A model generated the notes under the pieces. That model did not search any database and had not been told where the DNA came from. It saw only the letters and a program-made list of their open reading frames with translations. Both the position numbers and the translations under genes were made by a program. From Modestobacter roseus (GTDB lineage Bacteria; Actinomycetota; Actinomycetes; Mycobacteriales; Geodermatophilaceae), in the NCBI RefSeq assembly GCF_007994135.1, contig NZ_VLKF01000001.1, forward strand, positions 2,418,001-2,482,000: a stretch of 64,000 bases of DNA. Direction: 5' to 3'. Shown here one piece after another: positions 25,058 to 33,573 of the stretch (within the stretch, counting starts at the first letter, position 1; each line of letters opens with the position of its first letter).

Positions 25058-27004
25058 GTGACCGAGACCCGCCCGTACGGCAGCTGGCCCACCCCGATCA
25101 CCTCCGAGCTGGTGGTCCGCGCCTCCGCGCGGCTGGGCGAGGTGGCCGTCGACGGGGACGACGTCTGGTGGGCCGAGGGGCGGCCGGGCGAGGGCGGCCG
25201 CAGCGTGCTGGTCCGCCGCGCCGCCGACGGCACGACCACCGACCTGCTCCCCCCACCCTGGAACGCCCGGACCCGGGTGCACGAGTACGGCGGCGGGGCG
25301 TGGACCGTGGCCGACGGCACCGTCTGGCTCACCTCCTACGCCGACCAGCGGCTGTACCGGGTGCCCGCGGGCGGCGAGCCGGTGGCGGTCACCGGCGAGC
25401 CGGACCTCCCGGCCGGGGTCCGCTTCGCCGACCTCTCCGCCGACGGCGACGGGGTGCTGGCCGTCCGGGAGACCCACTCCCCCGGCGGCGCCTCGGCCGA
25501 CGTCGTGCACGAAGTGGTCCGGGTGCGCGCCGACGGCGCGGTCGAGGTGCTGGTGTCGGGCAGCGACTTCGTCTCCGACCCACGACGCTCCCCCGACGGC
25601 CGGTCGCTGGCCTGGTTGCAGTGGCAGCACCCGGACATGCCGTGGGACGCCGCCGAGCTGGTGGTCCGCGGCCCGGACGGCAGCGAGACGGTGGTGGCCG
25701 GTGGCCGGTCGGGTGCCCGGCCGGAGTCGGTGGTGCAGCCGGTCTGGGCCGCCGACGGCGCGCTGTGGTTTCTCGCCGACCGCACCGACGTGTGGTCGCT
25801 GTACCGCTGGGCACCGGGCGGCGGGCCGGAGCTGGTCGTCGGCGTCGGGAGCGACATCGCCGGCCCGCAGTGGGTGTTCGGGCAGAGCCGGTTCGCCCTG
25901 CTGCCCGACGGCCGGGTCGTGCTGGCGTACGGCCGGGACGGCGCCGACCGGCTCGCGGTGCGGGACCCCGACGGGACGCTGCGCGAACTCGACCTCCCGT
26001 ACGGGTCCTTCGGTCAGCTCCGGGCGGCCGGCGACGGCGTGGTGTGCGTGGCCGGCGGGCCGACGTCGGAGCCGGTGGTGCTTCGGGTGTCGGCCGACGG
26101 GCGGGCCGAGGTGCTGCGCCCGGCCCGCGACCTCGGGCTGGACCCGGGCTGGTTCTCCCGCCCGGAGCACGTCACCTTCCCCACCGAGGACGGCGGCAGC
26201 GGGGTGGCCTCCGCCCACGCACTGGTCTACCCGCCGACCAACCCCCGGGTGACCGGCCCCGACGACGAGCGCCCGCCTCTGCTGGTGCTCGTGCACGGCG
26301 GACCGACCTCGGCCGCGTCGTCGGTGCTGTCGCTGGGCGTGCAGTACTGGACCTCCCGGGGCTTCACCGTGGCCGACGTCGACTACCGCGGCTCCACCGG
26401 CTACGGCCGGCGGTACCGGGAGGCGCTGCAGGGGCGCTGGGGCGTGGCCGACCTGGACGACGTCGTCGCCTGCGCCCGCTGGCTGGCCGGCCAGGACCGG
26501 GTCGACCCCGCGCGGATGGCGATCCGCGGCGGCTCGGCCGGCGGGTACACGACGCTGGCCGTGCTGACCTTCCGGCCGGGCGTCTTCGCGGCCGGCGCGA
26601 GCCACTACGGCGTCGCCGACCTGGCCGCGCTGGCCGCCGACACGCACTCGTTCGAGTCCCGGTACCTCGACGGGCTGGTCGCGCCGTGGCCCGAGGGGGC
26701 CGACGTCTACGCCGAGCGCTCCCCCGTCCACGCCACGGACGCCCTGGACACCCCGCTGGCGGTGTTCCAGGGCGACGAGGACCGGGTGGTGCCGCCGGAG
26801 CAGGCTGAGATGATGGTCGCCGCGCTGCGGGAGAAGGGCGTACCGCACGCCTACCTGCTCTTCGCCGGGGAGCAGCACGGGTTCCGGCAGGCGGAGAACA
26901 TCCGGGCCGCGCTCGACGGCGAGCTGTCGTTCTACGCCCAGGTGCTCGGCTTCGACCTGCCCGCCGAGGAGGGCATCACCCCGATCGACGTCGTCCGCGG
27001 CTGA
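25058..27004 (+). CDS. S9 family prolyl oligopeptidase / acylaminoacyl-peptidase-like protein
   Basis: A 648-residue serine peptidase, likely cytoplasmic. The N-terminal two thirds (about 20-390) is a beta-propeller with recurring strand patterns such as SPDGRSLAWLQWQHPDMPWD and DGRVVLAYGRDGADRLAV. The C-terminal alpha/beta hydrolase domain starts near PPLLVLVHGGPTSAASS and carries the triad: Ser in RGGSAGGYTT, Asp in FQGDEDRVVPPEQ, and His in FAGEQHGFRQ. DYRGSTGYGRRYREALQGRWG is a hallmark of the dipeptidyl-peptidase/acylaminoacyl-peptidase group. The frame is open far upstream as the shadow of ftsK, so the start rests on the GTG after the -10 box. The substrate is unknown. Confidence 0.9.
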   Translation: MTETRPYGSWPTPITSELVVRASARLGEVAVDGDDVWWAEGRPGEGGRSVLVRRAADGTTTDLLPPPWNARTRVHEYGGGAWTVADGTVWLTSYADQRLYRVPAGGEPVAVTGEPDLPAGVRFADLSADGDGVLAVRETHSPGGASADVVHEVVRVRADGAVEVLVSGSDFVSDPRRSPDGRSLAWLQWQHPDMPWDAAELVVRGPDGSETVVAGGRSGARPESVVQPVWAADGALWFLADRTDVWSLYRWAPGGGPELVVGVGSDIAGPQWVFGQSRFALLPDGRVVLAYGRDGADRLAVRDPDGTLRELDLPYGSFGQLRAAGDGVVCVAGGPTSEPVVLRVSADGRAEVLRPARDLGLDPGWFSRPEHVTFPTEDGGSGVASAHALVYPPTNPRVTGPDDERPPLLVLVHGGPTSAASSVLSLGVQYWTSRGFTVADVDYRGSTGYGRRYREALQGRWGVADLDDVVACARWLAGQDRVDPARMAIRGGSAGGYTTLAVLTFRPGVFAAGASHYGVADLAALAADTHSFESRYLDGLVAPWPEGADVYAERSPVHATDALDTPLAVFQGDEDRVVPPEQAEMMVAALREKGVPHAYLLFAGEQHGFRQAENIRAALDGELSFYAQVLGFDLPAEEGITPIDVVRG

Positions 27005-27021
27005 CGGATCCCCGCGCCGGG

Positions 27022-27049
27022 TGAACCGATCCGGCTCGGGCGACGTACA
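27022..27049 (+). promoter_or_regulatory. ECF-type promoter of the sigma factor gene
   Basis: TGAACC, a 16-bp spacer and CGTACA lie 35 bp before the sigma start. The same arrangement (TGAACG, 16 bp, CGTAGA) precedes the CHRD gene at 28312. This matches the GAAC...CGT consensus of ECF sigma promoters, including mycobacterial SigL-type sites, and predicts autoregulation. Confidence 0.65.
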
Positions 27050-27084
27050 CCCCGGGGAGACGACGTCCGGACCGGGAGGTGCCC

Positions 27085-27630
27085 ATGGCGCGGCGACAGC
27101 TGCGAGCGGTCGAGCCGTGCCGTCTCGACGTCCCGGCCGCCTACGCGGCCCACGGCCCGGAGCTGTACCGCTTCGCCCTGCGGCACCTCGGCGACCAGGG
27201 CGCCGCCCAGGACGTCGTGCAGGAGGTGTTCCTGCGGGCCTGGCGGTCGGCGGACTCCTTCGACGCCGGCCTGGCCAGCCTGCGCACGTGGCTGTTCGCC
27301 ATCGCGCGGAACCTGGTGGTCGACGAATCGCGGCGCGGCGCGGCCCGGCCGTGGCAGCGCGAGCTCACCGACGGCTCGGGGCACGCCGACGTCGGGCCGC
27401 CCGGGCCCGGCCTGGACGAGCGGCTGGTCGACGCGTGGGTGGTCGAGGAGGCGCTGCGGCGGATCGGGACCGAGCACCGCGCCGCCATCGTGGAGACCCA
27501 CCTGCGCGGCCGGCCGCACGCCGAGGTGGCCGCGGAGCTCGGCGTCCCGGTGGGCACACTGCGCAGCCGGGTGTTCTACGGCCTGAAGGCGCTGCGGCTG
27601 GCGATGGAGGAGATGGGGGTGGAACCGTGA
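27085..27630 (+). CDS. ECF sigma-70 family sigma factor (SigK/SigL-like)
   Basis: A 181-residue sigma factor. The ATG at 27085 follows GGGAGG by five bases. Region 2 is YAAHGPELYRFALRHLGDQGAAQDVVQEVFLRAW with the -10-reading segment SLRTWLFAIARNLVVDESRR. Region 4 is EEALRRIGTEHRAAIVETHLRGRPHAEVAAELGVPVGTLRSRVFYGLKALRLAMEEMG, with its helix-turn-helix near residues 145-165. It directs RNA polymerase to TGAAC...CGT promoters, two of which are seen before itself and before the CHRD gene. Its stop overlaps the GTG of the anti-sigma gene (GTGA). The pair most resembles SigL-RslA of mycobacteria. Confidence 0.9.
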   Translation: MARRQLRAVEPCRLDVPAAYAAHGPELYRFALRHLGDQGAAQDVVQEVFLRAWRSADSFDAGLASLRTWLFAIARNLVVDESRRGAARPWQRELTDGSGHADVGPPGPGLDERLVDAWVVEEALRRIGTEHRAAIVETHLRGRPHAEVAAELGVPVGTLRSRVFYGLKALRLAMEEMGVEP

Positions 27631-28303
27631 CCGAGGAGCAGGCGCACCGCGCCCTGCGGGAGCAGCTGGGCGTGTACGCCCTGGGGGCGGGGACCGCGGA
27701 CGAGCGCGCCGTCGTCCGGGCGCACCTCGAGGGCTGCGCCGCCTGCCGCGCCGAGCTGGCCGAGCTGACCCCGGTGGCCGCCCGGCTCGCCGACGTCGAC
27801 CCGGACCGTCTCGACGAGCCCCCGCACCGCCGCCCGGGCTGGCCGACGCCGTCCTCGCCCGCATCGCCGCGGAGGGCACCCCGTCCCGGCGCGGGACGGC
27901 GCCCCGTCCACCCCGGTCCCGGCTCGCTGCCGGTGCCGTCGTGCTGGCCACCGCCGCGGCGGCGTTCGCGGTCGGCTGGCTGGTCCGCCCGACGCCTCCC
28001 CCGCCACCGTTGGAGAGCGTGGCCGTGCAGGTGAGCGACCCGGACATCAGCGCCACCGCCGACGTCGTGCCGCACACCTGGGGGGTGGAGGTGAAGCTCT
28101 CCGGTTCGGGGTTCACCGCCGGGGAGGTCTACCGGGTCGCCGTCCTCGAGGAGGACGGCGACGCCGCACCCGCCGGCGCCTTCCTCGGCACCGGCCCGGC
28201 GGAGCTGGACTGCAACCTCAACTCCCCGGTGCTGCGCACGGACGCCGAGGGCTTCGTGGTCGTCGACGCCAGCGGCGCGGTGGTGCTCAGTTCGGAGTTC
28301 TGA
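27627..28303 (+). pseudogene. Zinc anti-sigma factor (RslA/RskA-like), interrupted by a -1 frameshift
   Basis: The frame from the GTG at 27627 encodes a ZAS zinc-binding domain (VRAHLEGCAACRAELAEL, the HxxxCxxC motif). It loses sense after DEPPHRRPG at about 27838. The frame resuming at CTG 27839 encodes LADAVLARIAAEG, a membrane helix (VVLATAAAAFAVGWLV) and an extracytoplasmic domain ending VVVDASGAVVLSSEF. Adding one C to the CCC run at 27833-27835 restores one protein of about 225 residues. It would hold the neighbouring sigma factor at the membrane until a signal releases it. If the frameshift is real, the sigma factor would be unrestrained; a base missing from the sequence is more likely. 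Confidence 0.8.
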
Positions 28304-28311
28304 GCCGGCGG

Positions 28312-28339
28312 TGAACGGGACGGCGGTGGGCTGCGTAGA
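28312..28339 (+). promoter_or_regulatory. ECF-type promoter of the CHRD-sortase unit
   Basis: TGAACG, a 16-bp spacer and CGTAGA, ending 37 bp before the CHRD ATG. It has the same spacing as the promoter before the sigma gene, so this transcription unit is the likely regulon of that sigma factor. Confidence 0.65.
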
Positions 28340-28376
28340 CCCGGTTGTCCGATCACCGAGACCGCAGGAGCCAGCC

Positions 28377-29096
28377 ATGACCCGCATGCGCCCGACCCGC
28401 ACGCGCACCACCCGCACCGCCGTCGTCGCCGGGGCGGTGGGGGCCCTCGTCCTCACCGGTGCCGGCACCGCCTCCGCCGAGACCGAGGTGGCCGAGCCCT
28501 CGACCTTCACCAGCGCGTTCACCGCGATGGCCACGCCGGACATGGTGGTCGACACCGACGGGGTGCCCACGCCCGGCGAGCCCGGCGCCTCGGGCAGCTT
28601 CATGTACCGGATCAACTCCGACCTCGAGATCATCTGCTACGACATCACGCTCGACGGCGTGACCCCGCCGTACCAGAGCCCGGCGAAGACCTCCACGCAC
28701 ATCCACGAGGCGGCGCGCGGCCAGTCGGGCCCGCCGCGGATCGCGCTGCCCGACCCGCAGGACGACGGCACGGGGAAGCTGGTCAGCAGCGGCTGCCTGC
28801 AGGGCCCCTTCACCACCGGCCTCGCCCCCGAGGGCACCGACACCGGTGAGGGCTTCTCGCTGGCCGAGATCGAGGCCGACCCGGCGGCGTTCTTCACCGA
28901 CAACCACACCGCGGCCTTCCCCTCGGGCGCGGTGCGCGGGCAGCTGACCCAGGTGCCGGTGGAGGGCATCGACACCGGCGCCGGTGGCACGGCCGGCGAC
29001 GGGCCGTCCGGGGCGCCGCTGGCCGCGCTCGGCGGCTCGCTCGCCCTCGCCGGAGCCGCGGCTCTCGGACTGCGCCGCCGCGCACTCCGGAGCTGA
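28377..29096 (+). CDS. Secreted CHRD domain protein with C-terminal membrane anchor
   Basis: A 239-residue exported protein, ATG six bases after CAGGAG. A Sec signal (Arg-rich start, then AVVAGAVGALVLTGAGTASA) is followed by a CHRD domain (about 40-200). It shows FMYRINSDLEIICYDITLDGV, STHIHEAARGQSGPPRIAL and a final AAFPSGAVRGQL, typical of chordin-like beta domains in bacterial secreted proteins. The C-terminus has a hydrophobic helix (LAALGGSLALAGAAALGL) and a basic tail RRRALRS, like a cell-wall sorting anchor, but no LPXTG or LAXTG motif is visible. A sortase gene follows three bases later. Function is unknown; a surface role under sigma control is inferred. Confidence 0.85.
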   Translation: MTRMRPTRTRTTRTAVVAGAVGALVLTGAGTASAETEVAEPSTFTSAFTAMATPDMVVDTDGVPTPGEPGASGSFMYRINSDLEIICYDITLDGVTPPYQSPAKTSTHIHEAARGQSGPPRIALPDPQDDGTGKLVSSGCLQGPFTTGLAPEGTDTGEGFSLAEIEADPAAFFTDNHTAAFPSGAVRGQLTQVPVEGIDTGAGGTAGDGPSGAPLAALGGSLALAGAAALGLRRRALRS

Positions 29097-29099
29097 GCC

Positions 29100-29726
29100 G
29101 TGCGCCCCGGACGCGGGACCCTGCTGGTCGGCGGCGTGCTGCTCGCCCTCAGCGGGTGCGGCGCGCCGGCCGGACCTCCCGCGGCCGGGGCGCCCAGCGG
29201 GCAGTCGACGCCGGCCGGCTCCCCGTCGACGGCCCCGGAGGCGCCGGTGGCGGCTGCCGCCCCGGTGCTCGACCCGGCCACCGTGCCGGAGCCGGAGTCC
29301 GTCCGGATCCCCGCGATCGGGGTCCGGCGGGACCTGGTGGACCTCGGCCTGGCCGGGGACGGCACGGCCGAGGTGCCCCGGGACTTCGACGACGCAGGGT
29401 GGTTCACCGGCGGCGGCCGGCCGGGGTCACGGGGCCCGACCGTCCTGCTGGGCCACGTCGACTCCACCGCCGGGCCGGCGGTCTTCGCCGACCTGCGGGA
29501 CCTGGTGCCCGGGGACGTGGTCGAGGTGACCGTCGCCGGCGGTGCCGTCGCGCGGTACGCGGTGACGGGCAGCGAGCAGGTGCCCAAGGACGAGTTCCCG
29601 ACCGCGGCGGTCTTCGCCGCCACGACCGAGGACGTGCTCCGGCTGATCACCTGCACCGGTGACTTCGACCGCGGCGCCCGCAGCTACGAGGACAACCTCG
29701 TCGTCACCGCCGAGCGCATCGGCTGA
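29100..29726 (+). CDS. Class F sortase
   Basis: A 208-residue transpeptidase-like protein. The GTG lies three bases after the CHRD stop with GGAG upstream. The N-terminus is a signal with a lipobox-like LSGC (Cys20), followed by a Pro/Ala/Ser-rich linker to about residue 60. The catalytic domain shows VRIPAIGVRRDLVDLGL, AGWFTGGGRPGSRGPTVLLGHVDS (catalytic His) and LRLITCTGDFD (catalytic Cys), then the Arg-containing SYEDNLVV strand. This is the class F arrangement common in actinobacteria, whose substrates are mostly unknown. The neighbouring CHRD protein is the obvious candidate substrate. Confidence 0.9.
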   Translation: MRPGRGTLLVGGVLLALSGCGAPAGPPAAGAPSGQSTPAGSPSTAPEAPVAAAAPVLDPATVPEPESVRIPAIGVRRDLVDLGLAGDGTAEVPRDFDDAGWFTGGGRPGSRGPTVLLGHVDSTAGPAVFADLRDLVPGDVVEVTVAGGAVARYAVTGSEQVPKDEFPTAAVFAATTEDVLRLITCTGDFDRGARSYEDNLVVTAERIG

Positions 29727-29752
29727 CCCGGGTGCCGGCCACGTCCCGCCGT

Positions 29753-32676
29753 TCAGCGGAGCGTGGCCGACACCCGGGCGGCCAGCTCGTCGAGGTGCTC
29801 GGCGGCAAGCAGGTCCCAGTGGTCGCCGGGCACCTCGGTGATCACCAGGTGCGGGGCCACCCGGAGCCAGGCGGCCAGCGTGTTGCCGACCACGGGCAGC
29901 CGTTCGCGGGCCTGGTAGTAGGTGACCATGCCGTCGTAGCGGGACAGCTCGTGGTCCTCCACGGCAGCGAACAGGCCCCGCACCATCGCCTGCACCGGGT
30001 CGGCGAACCGTTGCCGGAGGCCGCCGGGCAGGTGCCGGGCCAGCGCCTTGCGCACCTTCGTGCCGGAGCGGGCGGTCTGCACCCGACCGGCCCAGGAGTG
30101 GGCCCGGCGCTCGGCCGGCGTCAGGTTCACCGCCGGCGGCAGCACGTCGAGCAGCCCGACGGAGGAGACCTCCGCACCGGCTGCCCGGAACCGGACCGCT
30201 GCCTCGTAGGCCACCAACCCGCCGAACGAGTAGCCGAGCAGGCTGTACGGGCCCTGCGGTTGCACCTCGCCGATCGCGGCCAGGGCGTCGTCGACCACCG
30301 CGGCCACGGGCCGGCGCACCCCCGCGTCGTCGGTCACCGCCAGGCGCAGCCCGTACACCGGCCGCGTCGTCTCCAGCCGGCCGACGAGCCCCGCGTAGGA
30401 GTTCAGCTGCCCCCAGGCGTCGGCGACCACGAACACCGGCCGGCCGGTGCCCGGGCGCATCAGCTCCACGACGTCCGGGACGGCGACGCGGGCCGCGGTG
30501 GCGAGCCGGACCAGCCCGCCGAGCGTGGGCTGGCGGGCGAACTCCGCGATGCCCACCTCGGCACCGAGCTCGGTGCGCAGCCGGCGCAGCAGGTCCACGG
30601 CCTGCCGGGAGGTGCCGCCCAGGTCGGTGAAGTCGTCGTGCGGCTCGGCGGTGCGCAGGCCCAGCACCGCACACCACTCCCGGGCGACCCCGGCGCGCAG
30701 CTCGTCGTCCCCCGCCGCGGTTGCCGCCGGGCGGCCGCCGGCCGGTCCGCCGCCGGGACCGCGGCGCGGATGGCCGCCACGCACGCGGGGTCGCGCAGGG
30801 CGTCGAGGTTCGGCACCGGGTCGCCGTTGACCGCGTCGCGCGCCGCCCGGTACGACTGCTTGCCGTTGTGGGTCACCGGCAGGCTCGGCACCGCGATCAC
30901 GAGCGAGGGCACGTGCGCCGCGGACGCCTCCCGGCGCAGCGTCCGCCGGACCGCCCGGTCCAGCGCGGCATCCAGTTCGGCGCCGGGGGCCAGGACGACG
31001 AGCAGCACCATCCTGGTCCGCCCCGGGTGGCCGGGGTCGCGCTGCTCGACCGGCATGGCGTCGGCCACCTCGGGCACAGCGCGCAGCACGGACACCACCT
31101 CGGCCGGGCCGATCCGCACGCCGTCGACGTTCAGCACCCCGTCGGCGCGGCCGTGCACGCGGGCCGACCCGTCGGCCGCGACGTCGACCAGGTCACCGTG
31201 GGTCCAGACGCCGGGGTGGTCGGCGAAGTAGGCGGCGTGGAACCGGCTGCCGCAAGGGTCGGCGAGGAAGCCGACCGGACGGGACGGGAACGGGTTCCGG
31301 CACACCAGCTCACCGGTCCGGCCGACGACGACGTCCCCCCGCTCGTCGACGGCGGCCACGTCCAGCCCGAGGCTCAGCGACTGGGAACGCCCCCGCCGCA
31401 CCGGCGCCTCGGGGTGGCCGAGCACGAAGCAGCCGATCACGTCGGTCCCGCCCGAGATGGACTGCAGCGGCTGCGGGCCCACCGCCTCGGCCACCCAGTC
31501 GAACTGCCACTCGTGCAGCACCGAGCCGGTCGACAGGACGGCGCGCAACGCGGAGAGGTCCACCCGGTCGCGCGGGCACCACCCGGCGTCCTCGCACAGC
31601 TGCAGGTAGGCCGGACTGGTGCCGAAGACCGTCACCCCGTGCTCGGCCACCAGCTGCCAGAGGGCTTCCGGGCCCTGCACCGGGCCGTCGTACAGCACCA
31701 CCGATGCGCCGACGGCGAGCGCGGACAGCTGCCAGTTCCACATCATCCAGGCGGTCGTGGTGTGGAAGTACATCCGGTCCAGCGAGCTCAGGTCGCCGTG
31801 CAGCCGGTGCTCCTTCACGTGCTCCAGGAGCGTGCCGCCGGCGCCGTGGACGATCGCCTTCGGCGGCCCGGTGGTGCCCGAGGAGAACATCACGAACAGC
31901 GGGTGGTCGAACGGCAGCCGCGGCCAGTCGCGGTGTCGCCCATCCGCGGCCCGCGCGACCAGGTCGGCGAGGCGGTCGACGGGCACGCCCGGGTGCCCGG
32001 GCAGCGGGCCGTCGTCGAGGACCACCACTCGGCGCACCGTCGGCAGCCCGTCGAGCAGTACCGCCAGCTCCGCCGCGCCGACCGCCGGCCCGGCTGAGCG
32101 GTCCAGCACCAGGGTGGTCGGCTCGACCTGCGTGAAGCGCCCCAGCAGGGTGGCGGTGCCCATGTCCGGGGTCGACGTCGACACCGTGGCCCCCACGGCG
32201 GCGAGCCCCAGCACCGCCACGGTCACCGCACCGTCGTTCGGGCCGATGACCGCAGCCCGGTCGCCGGGGCCGATGCCGAGGCCGGCCAGCGCGTCGGCAG
32301 CACCGGTGACCGCCCCGCGCAGCTGCCGGCGGGACCACCGCTGGTCCGGGGCGGAGGCGTGCACGGAGATGAGGGCGGGAGCGTCGTCGTCGACCCAGGA
32401 GAGCGGGGCCAGCAACGCCTCGGCGTAGTTGAGCGTGACGTCGGGGAAGAACCGGGCCGTCTCGACGTCGTCCCCGGTGCGGACCGTGTCCGCCGAGCCC
32501 GACCAGGGCAGCCCGGACCACTCCAGCAGGAGGCGCCAGAACGCCTCCGGCTCCGCCACCGAGAAGTCGTGCAGCTCCGTCGGGCTGGCCAGCGGGCGCC
32601 CGACCAGCTGCTCGCAGGCGGCCCGGAAGGCGGCCAGCTGGGTGCCGGTGGACCGCCGGTCGGCGATGGACGTCAT
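29753..32676 (-). pseudogene. A-T-TE NRPS-like enzyme: acetoacetyl-CoA-synthetase-like adenylation, carrier and thioesterase domains (one -1 frameshift)
   Basis: Starts [20 protein letters not shown] (ATG 32674-32676, GGAGGG upstream). About 620 residues match acetoacetyl-CoA synthetase: [32 protein letters not shown] (P-loop), [32 protein letters not shown], and LPVTHNGKQSYR with the catalytic Lys. A second frame (from about 30730 down to the stop at 29753) encodes a carrier domain with the phosphopantetheine Ser in FTDLGGTSRQAVDLL. It continues into a type I thioesterase with GYSFGG and a C-terminal GDHWDLL His. One extra C at the run 30729-30731 joins both into about 974 residues. The coupled phosphopantetheinyl transferase supports a functional assembly line. 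An alternative is a separate carrier-thioesterase gene from GTG 30784, but the synthetase frame has no stop nearby. The product is unknown. Confidence 0.85.
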
Positions 32677-33386
32677 GGGGTGCTCCCTCCAGCGGGGTCG
32701 AGGTCGAGCGGTCGTGGGACGAGCGGGCGAGGGCGCAGTGGTCGTGGGCTCAGGGCTCGGGGGCCCAGGGCTCGGGGGCCCAGGGCTCGGGGGCGCGAGC
32801 AGGCGATCCGGCCGACCGTCCCCGGCGGGGTCGCGAGGCCGGCCACCGTCCAGCCGGCCACCTGCACCGGCGTGGTGGCGAAGCCCGGTTCGACGAGCGT
32901 CGGAGCGACCGTGAGGCCGCACCCGACGGCCTTGAGGACGGCCTCCTTGCCGGCCCAGACGCGGGCGGCCGCGATCCCCCGCGCGCGGGCGGGCAGCGCG
33001 AGCAGCGCCGCGACCTCGGCGTCGGACAGCCACCCCTCGGCCAGGACCTCGGGAGCCCACGGGGTCACGCGCTCGAGGTCGATCCCGACCCGGACGCCGC
33101 GGCCCACCGCGACCAGCCCCACGGCGCCCGAGGAGGAGCAGGTGACGTCGAGCTCCGCCGGGCCGGCGACCTCGGGTCGGCCGGACTCCCCGGTGCGCAG
33201 CGGCACCTCCGCCGGCGAGCAGCCGAGCTCACGGGCGGCCGCCGTGCGCAGGGCGGCACGCAGCGCGATCCGCCGCCGCCGGACCGACTCGGTACCGCGG
33301 TCCGCCCGGGCCCGCTCGGTGGCCGAGAGCACCGCGGACGCCGCCACCAGGGCGTCGTCCGGCAGGTCGAGCGCCACCTGCCACAC
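32673..33386 (-). CDS. 4'-phosphopantetheinyl transferase (Sfp type)
   Basis: Activates carrier proteins by moving phosphopantetheine from CoA to a serine. From the GTG at 33384-33386 the protein has 237 residues; an ATG at 33488 would add 34 Arg-rich residues that homologues lack. Motifs are VGIDLERV (Mg-binding Asp and Glu) and [16 protein letters not shown] (the WxxKEAxxK motif). [16 protein letters not shown] corresponds to the FNxSHS region, although the usual HS is CS/SS here. The C-terminal tail (PRALG repeats and RPLRPRPL) is low-complexity and arises from a 15-bp tandem repeat. It overlaps the A-T-TE gene start by four bases (ATGA), so that enzyme's carrier domain is its likely substrate. 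Confidence 0.85.
   Translation of the reverse strand: MWQVALDLPDDALVAASAVLSATERARADRGTESVRRRRIALRAALRTAAARELGCSPAEVPLRTGESGRPEVAGPAELDVTCSSSGAVGLVAVGRGVRVGIDLERVTPWAPEVLAEGWLSDAEVAALLALPARARGIAAARVWAGKEAVLKAVGCGLTVAPTLVEPGFATTPVQVAGWTVAGLATPPGTVGRIACSRPRALGPRALGPRALSPRPLRPRPLVPRPLDLDPAGGSTP
32747..32791. repeat. 15-bp tandem repeat, three copies, in the PPTase tail
   Basis: GGCTCAGGGCTCGGG is followed by two copies of GGCCCAGGGCTCGGG. The period of 15 keeps the frame and encodes a PRALG-type pentapeptide repeat near the protein's C-terminus. Confidence 0.9.
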
Positions 33387-33573
33387 GGCGACGGAGGCAC
33401 CTCGACGAGGGCGTCGACCGGTGACGTCCGTCCGGGGTCCCCGTTCCGGACCGGGGACCCCGCGCTGCCACCGCCTCATCCTGATCATGCTGGCACTGCG
33501 GCCAGCCCGCCGCAGCCCCTGTTCGCGCGCCGTCCACGGAGCCCGCTGATCGGGCCCGGCGGACCGGCCGGAG

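Noticed and set aside
27833-27842. Programmed -1 ribosomal frameshifting in the anti-sigma gene
   Set aside because: No slippery heptamer of the X XXY YYZ type followed by a stem-loop is apparent. Three other genes, including infB, show the same one-base loss at C/G runs, which favours a sequence error.
29753-30784. Carrier-thioesterase part as an independent gene starting at GTG 30784
   Set aside because: The first 25 residues from that GTG are low-complexity. The synthetase frame has no stop near the junction and would overlap by more than 300 bases; one missing base explains both parts better.
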